Positions 1 to 16,253 of a stretch of DNA of 64,000 nucleotides are shown here, one piece after another. The notes beneath the pieces were generated by a model. It searched no databases, had not been told where the DNA came from, and worked only from the letters and a program-made list of their open reading frames with translations. Position numbers and translations under genes: made by a program. Source of the stretch: Strigamia acuminata (taxonomy: Eukaryota; Arthropoda; Chilopoda; Geophilomorpha; Linotaeniidae); contig OX442318.1 in the NCBI GenBank assembly GCA_949358305.1, positions 11,638,517 to 11,702,516 on the forward strand. Direction: 5' to 3'. Numbering within the stretch: position 1 is the first letter of the stretch; the number at the start of each line of letters is the position of its first letter.

Positions 1-355
1 TAAGGGTTTTTGAGTATTAATTCCAACCCAGCTGACAAACAACGCATAAAACATGATTAAAATCGATTATTTTCATGCATTTTGAGGTGAAAATAGCTGA
101 AAATACAACAATTTTTAGCTATTTCCATTCAATATTGATGTTTTTGTGGTAGTTTGAGGCTTTCCATGCACACAAAATATAGATTGATGGCTATTCTTAC
201 GTTTTCTACCAAGGGATCGATAAGATCCCACGTAAGACGCTGCCGAACCCCACGGAAAACAAGTGCTGAACGCTTCAACGCAGTCAAATTCAGCGGAAAC
301 TGAAAAATTCGCCCTTTTCGTGTTAGTGTGGGAATGTTAAATGGAGAGACTTAAC
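1..355. other. Left flank, probably UBASH3 intron
   Basis: This stretch lies downstream of the last recognised exon of the minus-strand UBASH3-type gene and should be intron. No following UBASH3 exon was recognised. An open stretch at about 130-297 on the minus strand does not resemble the expected next segment of the family. Confidence 0.4.
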
Positions 356-1425
356 CTACTGTAGTTAGCGACTTCTTTAACGTAATGGACCGCTAATTTC
401 TTTAGGATTTCCGAATGATCCTCCGCTACGAAAAGTCCGATGAAGTTGGGCGAAGTGTAGTGCGTTAGTTTAAACGGCTGCGAAAGTTCGTCGCGGAATT
501 TCTCGACGACTTCGCTCAAAGCCTTCGTCAGGTAATTCACGCTTCCGTCTGGCGCCTTCAACGAAAATAGGAAAAATCGATTAAAAATCAATAGGATAAA
601 ATTGAAAACACGCAAAAATCAATAAAAACATTCAAAAACATCAAAAAATTGGGAAAACAATTCAAAAAACAGCAAAAACTCCATTTAAAAATTATAAAAT
701 ATCAAAAAAACAATAAAATAATATTAAAAATCATCAAAAAATCGATAAAAATATCCAAAAACATCAAAAACAGTAAAAAATCAATTAAAAAATTAGAATA
801 TCCCAAAAAATCGATAAAAAAATATTGAAAATCATAAAAAAATCGATAAAAATTGCAAAAACATCAAAAAATCAATTGAAAATGACCAAAAAATCGATAC
901 AAATAATGTAAAAAACCGCTAAAAACGAGCTATACTTTAAAAAACGAGCAAAGCGTCACATGAGGGAGATAATTATGAGCGCCGTTGCGCCCACTTTGCA
1001 TCAGAGATTTATTCCACATAGTCTGCAACGCATCTAAAATCGGACCGGTCGGACAAGCGTATAAAATATACTCCCTAGGCATATTTGCGTCCAGTGTTAC
1101 GTCATTAACATGCGCCAGTAACCTTCAACGAACCAAAAAACCATAAAAATCAAAAACCATTCCATTTATTTCCACAATTTTCAATATTGTTTCCTTACCA
1201 ATCCGACGCTAACTGCACTCCACGTTCCCCCGTCGCAGCCAAAGCCTTTTCCCTGCGAAACAAATCAAATTAATTAATTATTCGGTTCGTTTTTCGTCGT
1301 TTTTCATTGAAAACTCACGCTCTGTGTTTGGGGAAACCCATTTGCAAGAGGATGTTCAATGGCGAGGACTGCGGTTTGCTCGATTTCGTCGGTGTTGTTG
1401 TTTTCCGCGGTGGGAGCGCCGCCAT
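356..1425 (-). CDS. UBASH3: UBASH3 (TULA/STS)-type protein, N-terminal exons, partial
   Basis: UBASH3 proteins join a UBA domain, a 2H phosphodiesterase-like domain, an SH3 domain and a histidine-phosphatase domain, and damp tyrosine-kinase signalling in the cytosol. Four exons join in phase: 1319-1425 (start ATG at 1425), 1199-1252, 936-1122 and about 356-555. The UBA segment reads [16 protein letters not shown] then [18 protein letters not shown]. The next exons carry [13 protein letters not shown], an HNYLPHVTL motif (the HxT of the 2H fold) and [19 protein letters not shown], all characteristic of UBASH3A/B. The donor of the last exon could be after 360 or 356. The SH3 and phosphatase parts lie beyond the left edge. 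The gene shares a short upstream region with POLR2H. Assignment to A or B is not attempted. Confidence 0.9.
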
Positions 1426-5541
<4,116 letters not shown>

Positions 5542-5760
5542 CTTATAATGGCCCCGTGTTTTGAATAAAGTTTTTTATCACATTGTAGTCCGTTTCTGTT
5601 TTCTGATTGGGAAAACACATTGGGAGCTGTTTCGATGGCACACGAAAACTAAAATCATTCTTTGGTGGAGATCCTTTTTAAACATCGTACAAAATTAGCC
5701 TATGTTGGTCAAACAATTAATTAACTCGCCCCTAATGATTTTGCGGGCCCTATAGCTTGT

Positions 5761-6081
5761 TTGCGCCAGAAAGTTTGGGCTAGCCCGAAGTTTAAATCTG
5801 GTTCTTGCCTGATATTGGCGTAAAAAGTTCAGGCTAGAGCGTTCGCACCAAAAAGCAAAAAGCCGCATATCTAGGCTAGCATGCAGCCAATAGACAATCG
5901 ACTGACCATGTTAGGCACAGGATTGTGGGAAGTGACCTTGGCAGTTATCTAGTTCTTTGGCAATTATCTAGTTCACACAACTGGATCAGGATTATCTAGT
6001 TTAAATTTTTTAAAAATAGATTCGCACCAAGAACCAGAACTAGATTTAAACTTTGGGCTAGCCCAAACTTTCTGGTGCGAA
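5761..6081. mobile_element. Foldback MITE with ~45-bp terminal inverted repeats
   Basis: The left end (5761-5806) and the reverse complement of the right end (about 6022-6081) share AGAAAGTTTGGGCTAGCC and then TTTAAATCT, interrupted by few mismatches. No transposase is encoded, so it is non-autonomous. The family is not recognised. Confidence 0.75.
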
Positions 6082-6383
6082 ATGCTACTCGCGGTGAAGG
6101 CGTGTCTGTGGTATCGTGACGAAAGTTTAGTTATTGTGTACACTTATTATTGCCATTATGGTGTCTGGGGTACTGTAGCTGTAACTAGTGACAACCATAT
6201 CCATGACAAAGCTGGATCATTGTGCATTCAATGCATAAATAGATTTTTGCAAATAAATTCATTCGTCTCGGTGGATTTAAATGTTAATCAAAATCTGTAA
6301 TAATAATTCTAGAGGGGGGTAGTTGCATTAAGCCTGGCAATGTAACCTTTTCTGGCAAAGACGAGGATTAGTTATTGTCCTTA

Positions 6384-6552
6384 CAGTCGAATCTCGTTAC
6401 AACGAACCACGATATAATGAATTTTTTGTTATAACGAATACTTAAAAATGGCTTGGTTGGTTGGTTGGCCGAAGAATACCATGTTAAAAAATATTGATAT
6501 AACGAACCGATTTTTCGGGTCTCTTGCGATTCGTTATAACGAGGCTCGACTG
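6384..6552. mobile_element. Tigger/pogo-like MITE
   Basis: The ends are CAGTCGAATCTCGTTACAAC and the inverted GCCTCGTTATAACGAATCGC, the terminal repeat type of pogo/Tigger elements. TA precedes the left end. Related copies occur at 22486, 26681, 28196 and 28937. Confidence 0.8.
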
Positions 6553-8645
6553 CATATCGCTTTGATGTTTTTCTAAAGAGATTTAAATGACAATTTCAAT
6601 ACGCGGCTTTTCTTCACAATTTATCGTCCTTAATGTCCTCCCATCTCCGCAATTGGCGGGATATTTGTTGGTTTGAGGTTTTTAAGCAACTTTTGGCTAT
6701 GATCCAACGTCCGAGTCATGGGAAGTTTCCGGAACTGTGACGTCGGGGGATTTCCAGACATTTACAAATAGTCTGATAAAACCATGTCAAGTGTCTTCGA
6801 TAGATGATAAATAAATGTGTCAAATTGATTAAAAGAGATCTTTTAATTTTTATTATTATTTTATTTTTTATTTAAAAATAAAAATAAAAATTAAAGTAAT
6901 TGCTTGAAAAGTTGTTTGAGGTTATAATAATATGCTAAGTCATCTGGGGGTCATTAATGAGAATGTACAAAAGGAGGGTCAGTTTAGCATCCTTTCAAGT
7001 CACATTCCATTCTCTGGAGGTTGATACAAAGTTGATGTAAACATTGCAATCAAGCAGCTCCAATTTATAAAAGAGCAGAAAAAAAGTTAATGTCTTCTTT
7101 CATTGCCTTTTTAATTACTAAATTTAAAAATAAGTTTCAAATGTTCTTTTCCTCAAATGTTCTTTTCAAGTTATGAAGACATTAATGGCTTTCCTGCCAG
7201 GTAGAAATAAGATAATATGCTAGAAACTTGGTAAGTACAGTACGAGTTTGCCATTGCTCTTTGGGAGTCCAAACAACAGAAATCAGGTAAGCAAGAAACT
7301 GAAACCAGCCCAGAAATTGATGGAAGACAAATGGGAGTTACTTTAGGAGTATAATTACTTAGTTGACAACTATTAGCACCGGTTGATAAGACAATTGGTG
7401 GCCATAATTATATACAATATACAAGTCAAAGACCGGTAACCAAGCATGAAATGAATGGAGGTCTGCCCAAATTGTTAGAGAGGTGGGGAAATTCATCGAT
7501 GCACTTCCAAGCGGTTATGGGTGCGTGAGGCTACTTCGGAAAAATGTTTAATATACGACAGGGTGTTTTGTTTAAGACGTTACAGTCAATTTCCGGAATA
7601 AGTATATGATTTTTTAAAAAACCAAGCAGACTACCCTATAGCAAATTAGGGATGATAAATTCAATAGTGTAATCAAATTTTATGCCAGACATGCAACAAT
7701 GCACTTTTTATTTGCTAACTTGTTAACTGGTCAAGATAGAGTAGAATTTCCAATTACAAAATTGTAGAGCAACATCAAATTAGTATTATCCAACTTATCT
7801 TAGTCACCATAAGTTAACTGCTTTTTTTAAAAAAAAGAAAAACAGATCAGCAAATTAAAATTTTTTTTTTCTTATGAAAATAAAATAATTTAGACATTAA
7901 AAAAATGCAGTGGTTTTTCTTGTTTACTTGCGTAATAATGCAAATTTCAATACATTTATTGAAGAAATTCAGTACTTTTCAGTAGAAATTTAATTTTTGC
8001 CACGATGGCTAGCTTTATTTCAGCTGATTTGTTTTCATTTTATAACAAAAACCCCCTAAGTGACACCAGTAAAAAATTAGATAAAAACATTTTTCTTTGG
8101 TAGGGGTGCGATCACAGCTTTTAAAAGTCAAGGGGTGCGAACTGCTGCAAAGCTTAAGAACCAGGGGGTTAAAGTAATTTCCGTTGCTAAAACGATCTGT
8201 CGCTAAAAGGGCGAAGCTAAAGTGAACCCAGCCCTTTGAGATGACATCCAAATAATGTGCAGAGTCCTAGCAAATAAATTGTGCCTGTCATGCGGTTGTG
8301 TAGAATCCACACTAAATGCATTAGGCGTCGATAATCATATAGAGAATGCCGGTGATAGGATACTATCAGCACTTGTGCAGCATCCAGTATCCAATTGGAT
8401 TCTAGTCCCAATTTGAATACGGAGTAGTACACCCTCTATCCCAAATTATGGTTTACATTTCTGGTTTTATTTCTGTCCCAAATTATGGTTTACATTTCTG
8501 GTTTTATTTGGTTTTATCTGTATTAAAATACAAAATCAACAGAATTAACTTAAATCATAAATAAATTGTGTTCTCCAGAGTGAACCTTTACTGATTAGCA
8601 CTGGTAGAAATATTTTGTCGCGCAGTAGCATTATCAAGTGCGTCT

Positions 8646-8960
8646 TGGGGTTCCGGTACCAGGAAACCGGTTGAAAAATCACAGAACCGGGAACCGGGAA
8701 ATTTGAACAAAAAAAAAACCGGTTCCGTCCAAAATTGTCAAAACGTTGCTGAAACATCGTTTTCGTCATTGAAACATTACATTTTGTAACGTTTCAATGA
8801 TGAAAATAGCCATTTGTGACGAAAAACGGCCATTTTTAGCCATTTTTGTCGCCTGAGGCCTGACCTTTTTTAGTCCCAAGACTACCGATTTTTCGGGATT
8901 ACCGGCCATTTTGGTACCGGAAACCGGGAATTAAAAAAAGGCAGGAAAACAGAAACCCTA
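8646..8960. mobile_element. hAT-like MITE, copy 1
   Basis: A 315-bp element bounded by an exact 8-bp direct repeat GTGCGTCT (8638-8645 and 8961-8968), the target duplication length of hAT transposons. Ends read TGGGGTTCCGGT and the inverted TAGGGTTTCTGT. The interior is rich in ACCGGGAA. It is related to the copy at 42845-43221. Confidence 0.85.
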
Positions 8961-9538
8961 GTGCGTCTTGACTACAATCAATAGACATCGGCAAATGCCC
9001 CTCACGACAGTTGTTCCTTATTCAAACGTTGAAATATTGTAAATATTTCCACTTTTTGCGATCACAGTTGACTCCATACAACATTATAATGTTGTTGCGT
9101 GTATTGTTTGTGTGACCAATGTGAACCTCTTCCACAAATAAAGTGACAGAAAAAGGGAAGATTTGTTTGGCAGGTTTATTACTTAAAAAGCAGCTTAAAA
9201 AATATGGTACACACAAACTTCAACAAGGCACAGAATACACACATGCAAACTTTCGGTAAAAAAAAAACTTTTGCTGAACCAGCCAATAAAAATTCACCAT
9301 TTTTAGAGCACAAAAGCCTTAGCTTAAATTCTTCCAATATAATTCGATTCACAATCTGAAAGGAATGAGTAAGTTTTACAGGTATACAAGTCCTCTGTTT
9401 CGTTTAGTACAAAATGCAAATTCGATATTTTGTTGATTTTTATACAAATAAGAGTATACAGGTTTGTTTCTCTTGTTCCGCTGTTTTCGTTGTTTGTCCT
9501 GTTTGATGGCTTGCAAAAATGCTCCTGGGGGGACATGA

Positions 9539-12500
9539 TCAAACAGAAGTTTCGGAGTTGAGTCTTAAAACAAACTTGTTCGCTTTGGGGTCTATTATTT
9601 CCTCGGTCACGTTGAAATGAGGCAACCGATGAATGCTGCATAGCAGAGCAACATCATTTTGGCGAAGCTGAAATATCGTTCCGTCTTGGATCGGTCGAGA
9701 GAGCAGTGTGTCACAAACTAGGGCCCAAGTTTGAATTTCACGATGGATTTCGTGATCGTTCTGAAAGAAATGTTGAAAATTTCTAAAATTTGTCGAAAAT
9801 TTCTAAAATTTGTCGAAAATTTCTGAAATTTGTCGAAAATTTCTAAAATTTGTCGAAAATTTCTAAAATCTGTCAAAAAATTCTAAAATTTGTCGAAAAT
9901 TTCTAAAATCCCTAAAAAATTTCTAAAATTTGTCCAAGATTTCTAAAATTTGTCGAAAATTTCTAAAATTTGTCGAAAATTTCTAAAATTTGTCGAAAAT
10001 TTCTAAAATTTGTCGAAAATTTCTAAAATTTGTCGAAAATTTCTAAAATTTGTCGAAAATTTCTAAAATTTGTCGAAAATTTCTAAAATTTGTCGAAAAT
10101 TTCTAAAATTTGTCGAAAATTTCTAAAATTTGTCGAAGATTTATTAAATTTGTCAAAAATTTCGAAAATTTGTCGAAAATTTCTGAAATTTGTCGAAAAT
10201 TTCTAAAATTTGTCGAAAATTTCTAAAATCTGTCAAAAAATTCTAAAATTTGTCGAAAATTTCTAAAATCCCTAAAAAATTTCTAAAATTTGTCCAAGAT
10301 TTCTAAAATTTGTCGAAAATTTCTAAAATTTGTCGAAAATTTCTAAAATTTGTCGAAAATTTCTAAAATTTGTCGAAAATTTCTAAAATTTGTCGAAAAT
10401 TTCTAAAATTTGTCGAAAATTTCTAAAATTTGTCGAAGATTTATTAAATTTGTCAAAAATTTCTAAAATTTGTCGAAAATTTCTGAAATTTGTCGAAAAT
10501 TTCTAAAATTTGTCGAAAATTTCTAAACTCTGTCAAAAAATTCTAAAATTTGTCGAAAATTTCTAAAATCCCTAAAAAATTTCTAAAATTTGTCCAAGAT
10601 TTCTAAAATTTGTCGAAAATTTCTAAAATTTGTCGAAAATTTCTAAAATTTGTCGAAAATTTCTAAAATTTGTCGAAAATTTCTAAAATTTGTCGAAAAT
10701 TTCTAAAATTTGTCGAAAATTTCTAAAATTTGTCGAAAATTTCTAAAATTTGTCGAAAATTTCTAAAATTTGTCGAAAATTTCTAAAATTTGTCGAAAAT
10801 TTCTAAAATTTGTCGAAAATTTCTAAAATTTGTCGAAAATTTCTAAAAATTGTCGAAAATTTCTAAAATCTGTCGAAAATTTCTAAAAATTGTCGAAAAT
10901 TTCTAAAATTTGTCGAAAATTTCTAAAATTTGTCGAAAATTTCTAAAATTTGTCGAAAATTTCTAAAATTTGTCAAAAATTTCTAAAATTTGTCGAAAAT
11001 TTCTAAAATTTGTCGAAAATTTCTAAAATTTGTCGAAAATTTCTAAAATTTGTCGAAGATTTATTAAATTTGTCAAAAATTTCGAAAATTTGTCGAAAAT
11101 TTCTGAAATTTGTCGAAAATTTCTAAAATTTGTCGAAAATTTCTAAAATCTGTCAAAAAATTCTAAAATTTGTCGAAAATTTCTAAAATTTGTCGAAGAT
11201 TTATTAAATTTGTCAAAAATTTCGAAAATTTGTCGAAAATTTCTGAAATTTGTCGAAAATTTCTAAAATTTGTCGAAAATTTCTAAAATCTGTCAAAAAA
11301 TTCTAAAATTTGTCGAAAATTTCTAAAATCCCTAAAAAAATTCTAAAATTTGTCCAAGATTTCTAAAATTTGTCGAAAATTTCTAAAATTTGTCGAAAAT
11401 TTCTAAAATTTGTCGAAAATTTCTAAAATTTGTCGAAGATTTATTAAATTTGTCAAAAATTTCGAAAATTTGTCGAAAATTTCTGAAATTTGTCGAAAAT
11501 TTCTAAAATTTGTCGAAAATTTCTAAACTCTGTCAAAAAATTCTAAAATTTGTCGAAAATTTCTAAAATCCCTAAAAAATTTCTAAAATTTGTCCAAGAT
11601 TTCTAAAATTTGTCGAAGATTTATTAAATTTGTCAAAAATTTCGAAAATTTGTCGAAAATTTCTGAAATTTGTCGAAAATTTCTAAAATTTGTCGAAAAT
11701 TTCTAAAATCTGTCAAAAAATTCTAAAATTTGTCGAAAATTTCTAAAATCCCTAAAAAATTTCTAAAATTTGTCCAAGATTTCTAAAATTTGTCGAAAAT
11801 TTCTAAAATTTGTCGAAAATTTCTAAAATTTGTCGAAAATTTCTAAAATTTGTCGAAGATTTATTAAATTTGTCAAAAATTTCGAAAATTTGTCGAAAAT
11901 TTCTGAAATTTGTCGAAAATTTCTAAAATTTGTCGAAAATTTCTAAACTCTGTCAAAAAATTCTAAAATTTGTCGAAAATTTCTAAAATCCCTAAAAAAT
12001 TTCTAAAATTTGTCCAAGATTTCTAAAATTTGTCGAAAATTTCTAAAATTTGTCGAAAATTTCTAAAATTTGTCGAAAATTTCTAAAATTTGTCGAAAAT
12101 TTCTAAAATTTGTCGAAAATTTCTAAAATTTGTCGAAAATTTCTAAAATTTGTCGAAAATTTCTAAAATTTGTCGAAAATTTCTAAAATTTGTCGAAAAT
12201 TTCTAAAATTTGTCGAAAATTTCTAAAATTTGTCGAAAATTTCTAAAATTTGTCGAAAATTTCTAAAATTTGTCGAAAATTTCTAAAATTTGTCGAAAAT
12301 TTCTAAAATTTGTCGAAAATTTCTAAAATTTGTCGAAAATTTCTAAAATTTGTCGAAAATTTCTAAAATCTGTCGAAAATTTCTAAAAATTGCCGAAAAT
12401 GCAAGTAGAAAATATCAGCGCAAGATGCAGACAGGTTATTTTAACTTTCAGTAATTAAAGATTCGGAAGGGTATTCAAAAAGATTCAAGCAATTGTCATA

Positions 12501-15500
12501 CCCCTAGAATTTCCTACACATTGTCCAGGCCCCTCTACCCTACCAACTTATTTATGTTCAATGTTGCACCATCCCAATGGTTTAAGACTTAAACCATCAC
12601 ACATAATTTGTTTTACTTTATAGAGCTTCAGTGTTAACTTATAACTTGAACGCCGCCCTTGTTTCCATAATATGTTATTAGGAAACTTAAGGAAGTACAC
12701 ACAGTCTTGATATGATAAATTTGATAAGTTTTGGTTGCTTAGAGCAAGACAAGTGCTTGATAGCATCTTAGATTGCAGCGAAAGTGTTACTTGAGTTCAA
12801 CTGTTCAATACATTTTGAATTATTCCCAAATAAATATATTTTCCACAACTGTATCTGAAATTATTAGTATTTTATAAAGAATTTAAAGCCAACCAACCTG
12901 CAACACTGGTGATGTGTTAAAGTACTTTTCCAGAAAAGCCTTCGGACTCATATCGTGAGCTAANNNNNNNNNNNNNNNNNNNNNNNNNNNNNNNNNNNNN
13001 NNNNNNNNNNNNNNNNNNNNNNNNNNNNNNNNNNNNNNNNNNNNNNNNNNNNNNNNNNNNNNNNNNNNNNNNNNNNNNNNNNNNNNNNNNNNNNNNNNNN
13101 NNNNNNNNNNNNNNNNNNNNNNNNNNNNNNNNNNNNNNNNNNNNNNNNNNNNNNNNNNNNNNNTTTTCGCTTTCTTAAAGTTTTCTAACTCATAAACCTA
13201 AACTTCAAAACCAACAGGAAAGTAAAAAATAAACATCCGCACAAACTTCTGGGAATCGTCTTACGTCCAATCCATACAGAGTACGTTGTACTTCGCTTCC
13301 TTGCCCATCCGTGCTTTCAAAAGCGACAAAGACTGCTCCAGGGTTCACAAATTAAAGCTACGCCAATGAAGAGCAATAAACAACACCAACCCAACCCACA
13401 GCAATCAAACAGACAAATTACAGCCCTAAAAAAAGATGAAATCAAATCACCTGGCTCCTCTTGTAACCTCTTGATATGAGTAAAAGCTTCTTCGGCAGCC
13501 GTAATAAGCCTGGCCTTCCGCTTCAGCACCCGTCGCTCGTACTCGTGTTCTTCGTAAAACCTTTCGTTGTGGCTCGAATCCCTTCGCCGCGCATTAGCAG
13601 CCAGCACGGCTCTCGACTGTCCCTGACTCCCGGTCTCGTTCTCCGCCCCGTCCACATCGTACACTTTGTACCCGGCCGACTTCCCGCGGTTCCGCGTGGG
13701 CAGACGCTCCAAATACGGATTGTAGATCTTGAACTCGCAATAATACCTTTGGAGAACCCAATCGGCGGACCGCTGGATACTCAACTGACCGATAGTGAAG
13801 CACCTGGACTCTCCGTCCGGCGAACGAACCACCTTGATGTAATACTGCGGCATCAGGTGGCGCAGTACTATGAGAATCACCGCCAAGTAGTGTATGGAGA
13901 TAAGCGAATCGGCGAATGACAGCGCGAAAACGACCACATTCTCATAGACGACCTCCTCTTTGCGTTCCAGAACCCGCACGGAGTAGAAAAGCCAATAGCT
14001 GAACGTGAAGATAAGCACTAGCGTGACCACCAACGCCCGGAAGATGAAGATCCGCGGCATCGTTGCCGTCGGTTGGCGGAAAAAGATTGCCCAGGTGCAA
14101 ACCAGCAGAATGAATAGTTTGTACGAGAAGCTAATGAGCATTCCGTCGCATTGGGGTCCGCATTCCAGTTGCTCCGGCTCCCAGTCCAGCATGTCCAGTT
14201 TGGGGAGGGCCACCATGAGCACGGGCGAGAAGAACGCCACGGCGGATATGACGGCGGCGAGTGTCGAGCCCAGGTGGCGCTGGCATTTGAAGGAGAGGCC
14301 GAGGTCCCGCTCGTTGCCGATCTTGGTCACGTCGTTCATCGAGAAGGAGCGCTCGCTCGTGCCGGTCACGACTGTTGTGTTGTCGCCCCAGTTGTCGTCC
14401 TGGGGAAGGATCTGCACTTCGATGACCTCGCCCATGTCGTTGCCGTTCATGCCCAGCTCCACTTTGGAGGAGTACGACGAAAGGCCGCCGTCGCTGCGGT
14501 TCGTGTGGCGGTTGCGGTGGTTGTGGTGGTGGTGGTTTCGCCGACTGCCCAAACTTCCTGTTCCTGTCGAGCGACAAAATAGAGCCGTTAGTTTTATTGC
14601 TTACTACATCAAACTTAATGACTGTGATTATCTCAGTTAGAGACGGTGGTGGACCGCGTCTAAAGACAAAGGGGGGCCCACCCGCAACTACTGGGTGTCC
14701 AAAATGAAAGCGACCCGACGATAGTAACCCTCCTTGTATTGTCGGACTGGTGTTATTTGGGCCACCGGGTAAAATATTGTAACTAATGCCTGGCGATGAG
14801 TCTCTTCAGCCAGGAGTGACTAATGCTGTTTCTTGGTTTTTCGCGTGTTCTTGGGTTTTTTCTTAACAAGGGAGGCCCCGCGAGCCTCACCTTAACTGGT
14901 TTTTTTAATGTGATGGGCAGGGGGGATCTAGCTTTTTGGGGGCCCTGGGCTTGAGGTTTTTTCGGGGCCCCTTTATCAAAATTATGCTTTCTATATGAAG
15001 CAACCTTTTTTTTAGTACATTGCGTTGTGTCTTGGGGGCCCCCTAGAATTTAGGGGCCCTGGGCTCAAGCCCTATTTGACGCTATGTAGATCCGCCCCTG
15101 GTGATGGGGAATTGGGCACTTATTTAGCCGCGGTATGGTTAGCACGCATTAGTCATTTCTGGTTTGTGTCTGTAATTTCATTGGTCCGAAGCCTCCTGTC
15201 GCCAGGTGCTTCTATGTTTAAGGGGGTCCACTACATCAGGGGCCCACAGGGTCCACTTGCCATTGGTTAAGGACGTCATTGACATAGAAACAGTACCTTA
15301 AATGACACTTCTACACATGCATAAACTCTAATTTAACTAGTATAATTGGTTGTTAAGAAAGTCAACCTACAGACGGCCGCTTGAAAAGAATTCTACATAC
15401 AGGACCGTAATGATTGATTACGCTAACTTGTAAATGTCAAACTCCACTTATATGGTAGAACATCGATTATCCGAACATCGGTTATCCGAACAGCAGTTTT

Positions 15501-16231
15501 TAGGTTTTTAATGATTTTTAATTGATTTTTTTCTTTCGAACCGCCACTCTAAAACATAAAATTATATTCCATCCAACAATTATCCCAAATACCGTATTTT
15601 ACTGATTAAGAGTCACCCTCGAATTGTAGCTGCCCTCAAATAGTAGCCGCGGCTTAGACACCGAGAATACCGTATTTTTGCAAAAGTACGCTATTGTTTC
15701 CGTATTTAACCTCACAAACGATAAACGTACGCTTCATTCATGATGTTCAGACTTCGTCCGTTACATTAAACAAATTTAACATACGAAAAACCGGTAAGTC
15801 GGTAAAATACGGTGACTTAAAGAAGTGAATTCTCGATTGAACACGCTAAAAACTGAACTGAACTAAAAAGATGGCTACCTACAACATGCATGTGCAGAAA
15901 AGATAAGCAACATCCATAAGTTAACGAAGTAATTTCACTTCTTAATCCTCTTAATTGAATTTTTTCAAGTTAACTTCTCAGAGATACGATGTAAAAAATG
16001 TCATTTCAGACTTCACCATGTGTTTATCCAGCCACCAACTGCAGGTAATCACCATTTAACAGACCTTAACTGGTCCATAATCAACAAAATCCATATTTGT
16101 GACACATATTTATATAAATATAAATATTTTAGTCCTCTGATATATATACCTTTGTAGTTGCCATGACTTCTGCTCTTTTTAGATCTGGATGAAACATCAG
16201 TGTATGCTGAACGTAAAGATTCAGTCTCCAT
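9539..16231 (-). CDS. VANGL: Van Gogh-like planar cell polarity protein (interrupted by an assembly gap)
   Basis: Vangl is a four-pass plasma-membrane core component of planar cell polarity, working with Prickle, Dishevelled and Frizzled. Exons: 16150-16231 (start METESLRSAYTDVSS), 13451-14563, 12898-12963 running into the N gap, and 9539-9760. The large exon holds DDNWGDNTTVVTGTSE, four hydrophobic spans (for example MLISFSYKLFILLVCTW and HYLAVILIVL), SIQRSADWVLQRYY and AFTHIKRLQEE. The 12.9-kb exon reads HDMSPKAFLEKYF. The last exon ends RLNSETSV, the conserved PDZ-binding tail. About 50 expected residues between LQEE and HDMSP are missing, presumably in the gap. The final intron contains the 2.6-kb satellite. 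The acceptor of the large exon could also be 6 nt further in (14557). An in-frame ATG and upstream acceptor at about 16253 indicate a 5' UTR intron. Confidence 0.95.
9771..12401. repeat. 20-bp satellite array in the last Vangl intron
   Basis: About 130 copies of the 20-mer TTCTAAAATTTGTCGAAAAT run in register almost without insertion or deletion. Variant monomers such as TTCTAAAATCCCTAAAAAAT, TTCTAAAATTTGTCCAAGAT, TTATTAAATTTGTCAAAAAT and TTCTGAAATTTGTCGAAAAT recur in the same order, giving a higher-order structure. The TTCTGAAATT marker recurs at 9821, 10181, 10481, 11101, 11241, 11481, 11661 and 11901, always multiples of 20 apart. Confidence 0.97.
12964..13163. other. Assembly gap (200 N)
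   Basis: A run of undetermined bases, probably of arbitrary length. It truncates a Vangl exon on its left side. Confidence 1.
14564..16149. other. First coding intron of Vangl, with MITE debris
   Basis: It contains an element at about 14918-15111 with inverted ends resembling CAGGGGCGGATCTAG and GGGGGCCCT-rich interior, sequence resembling pogo ends near 15460-15490 (TTATCCGAAC repeats), and the ACCGTATTTTA element at 15591-15813. No exon was recognised. Confidence 0.5.
15591..15813. mobile_element. MITE with ACCGTATTTTAC ends, copy 1
   Basis: The ends ACCGTATTTTACTGATTAAG and the inverted ACCGTATTTTACCGACTTAC form terminal repeats. The interior (GAGTCACCCTC, TAGTAGCCGC) recurs in the element at 28958-29243. 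No coding capacity. Confidence 0.7.
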
Positions 16232-16253
16232 TTCAATGAAAAGCTTTTTCTAG

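Larger units (their letters stand above)
5542..9538. other. Spacer between POLR2H and Vangl 3' ends, with MITEs
   Basis: The two genes converge here. The spacer holds the foldback element at 5761-6081, a Tigger-like MITE at 6384-6552 and a hAT MITE at 8646-8960, listed separately. A tandem duplication of about 36 bp lies near 8433-8510. A possible Vangl polyadenylation signal is at 9175-9180 on the minus strand. No other gene was recognised; short ORFs at 8015-8769 look like chance. Confidence 0.5.

Noticed and set aside
130-297. Possible further UBASH3 exon on the minus strand
   Set aside because: Translation does not match the expected 2H-domain continuation.
6082-6300. 72-codon plus ORF
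   Set aside because: Chance ORF next to a MITE with no recognisable features.
9771-12401. CRISPR-like regular array
   Set aside because: Units are contiguous 20-mers with no unique spacers, in an animal intron; this is a satellite.
14005-14640. Long plus-strand ORFs at 13476-14640
   Set aside because: They are antisense shadows of the conserved Vangl exon and lack family resemblance.
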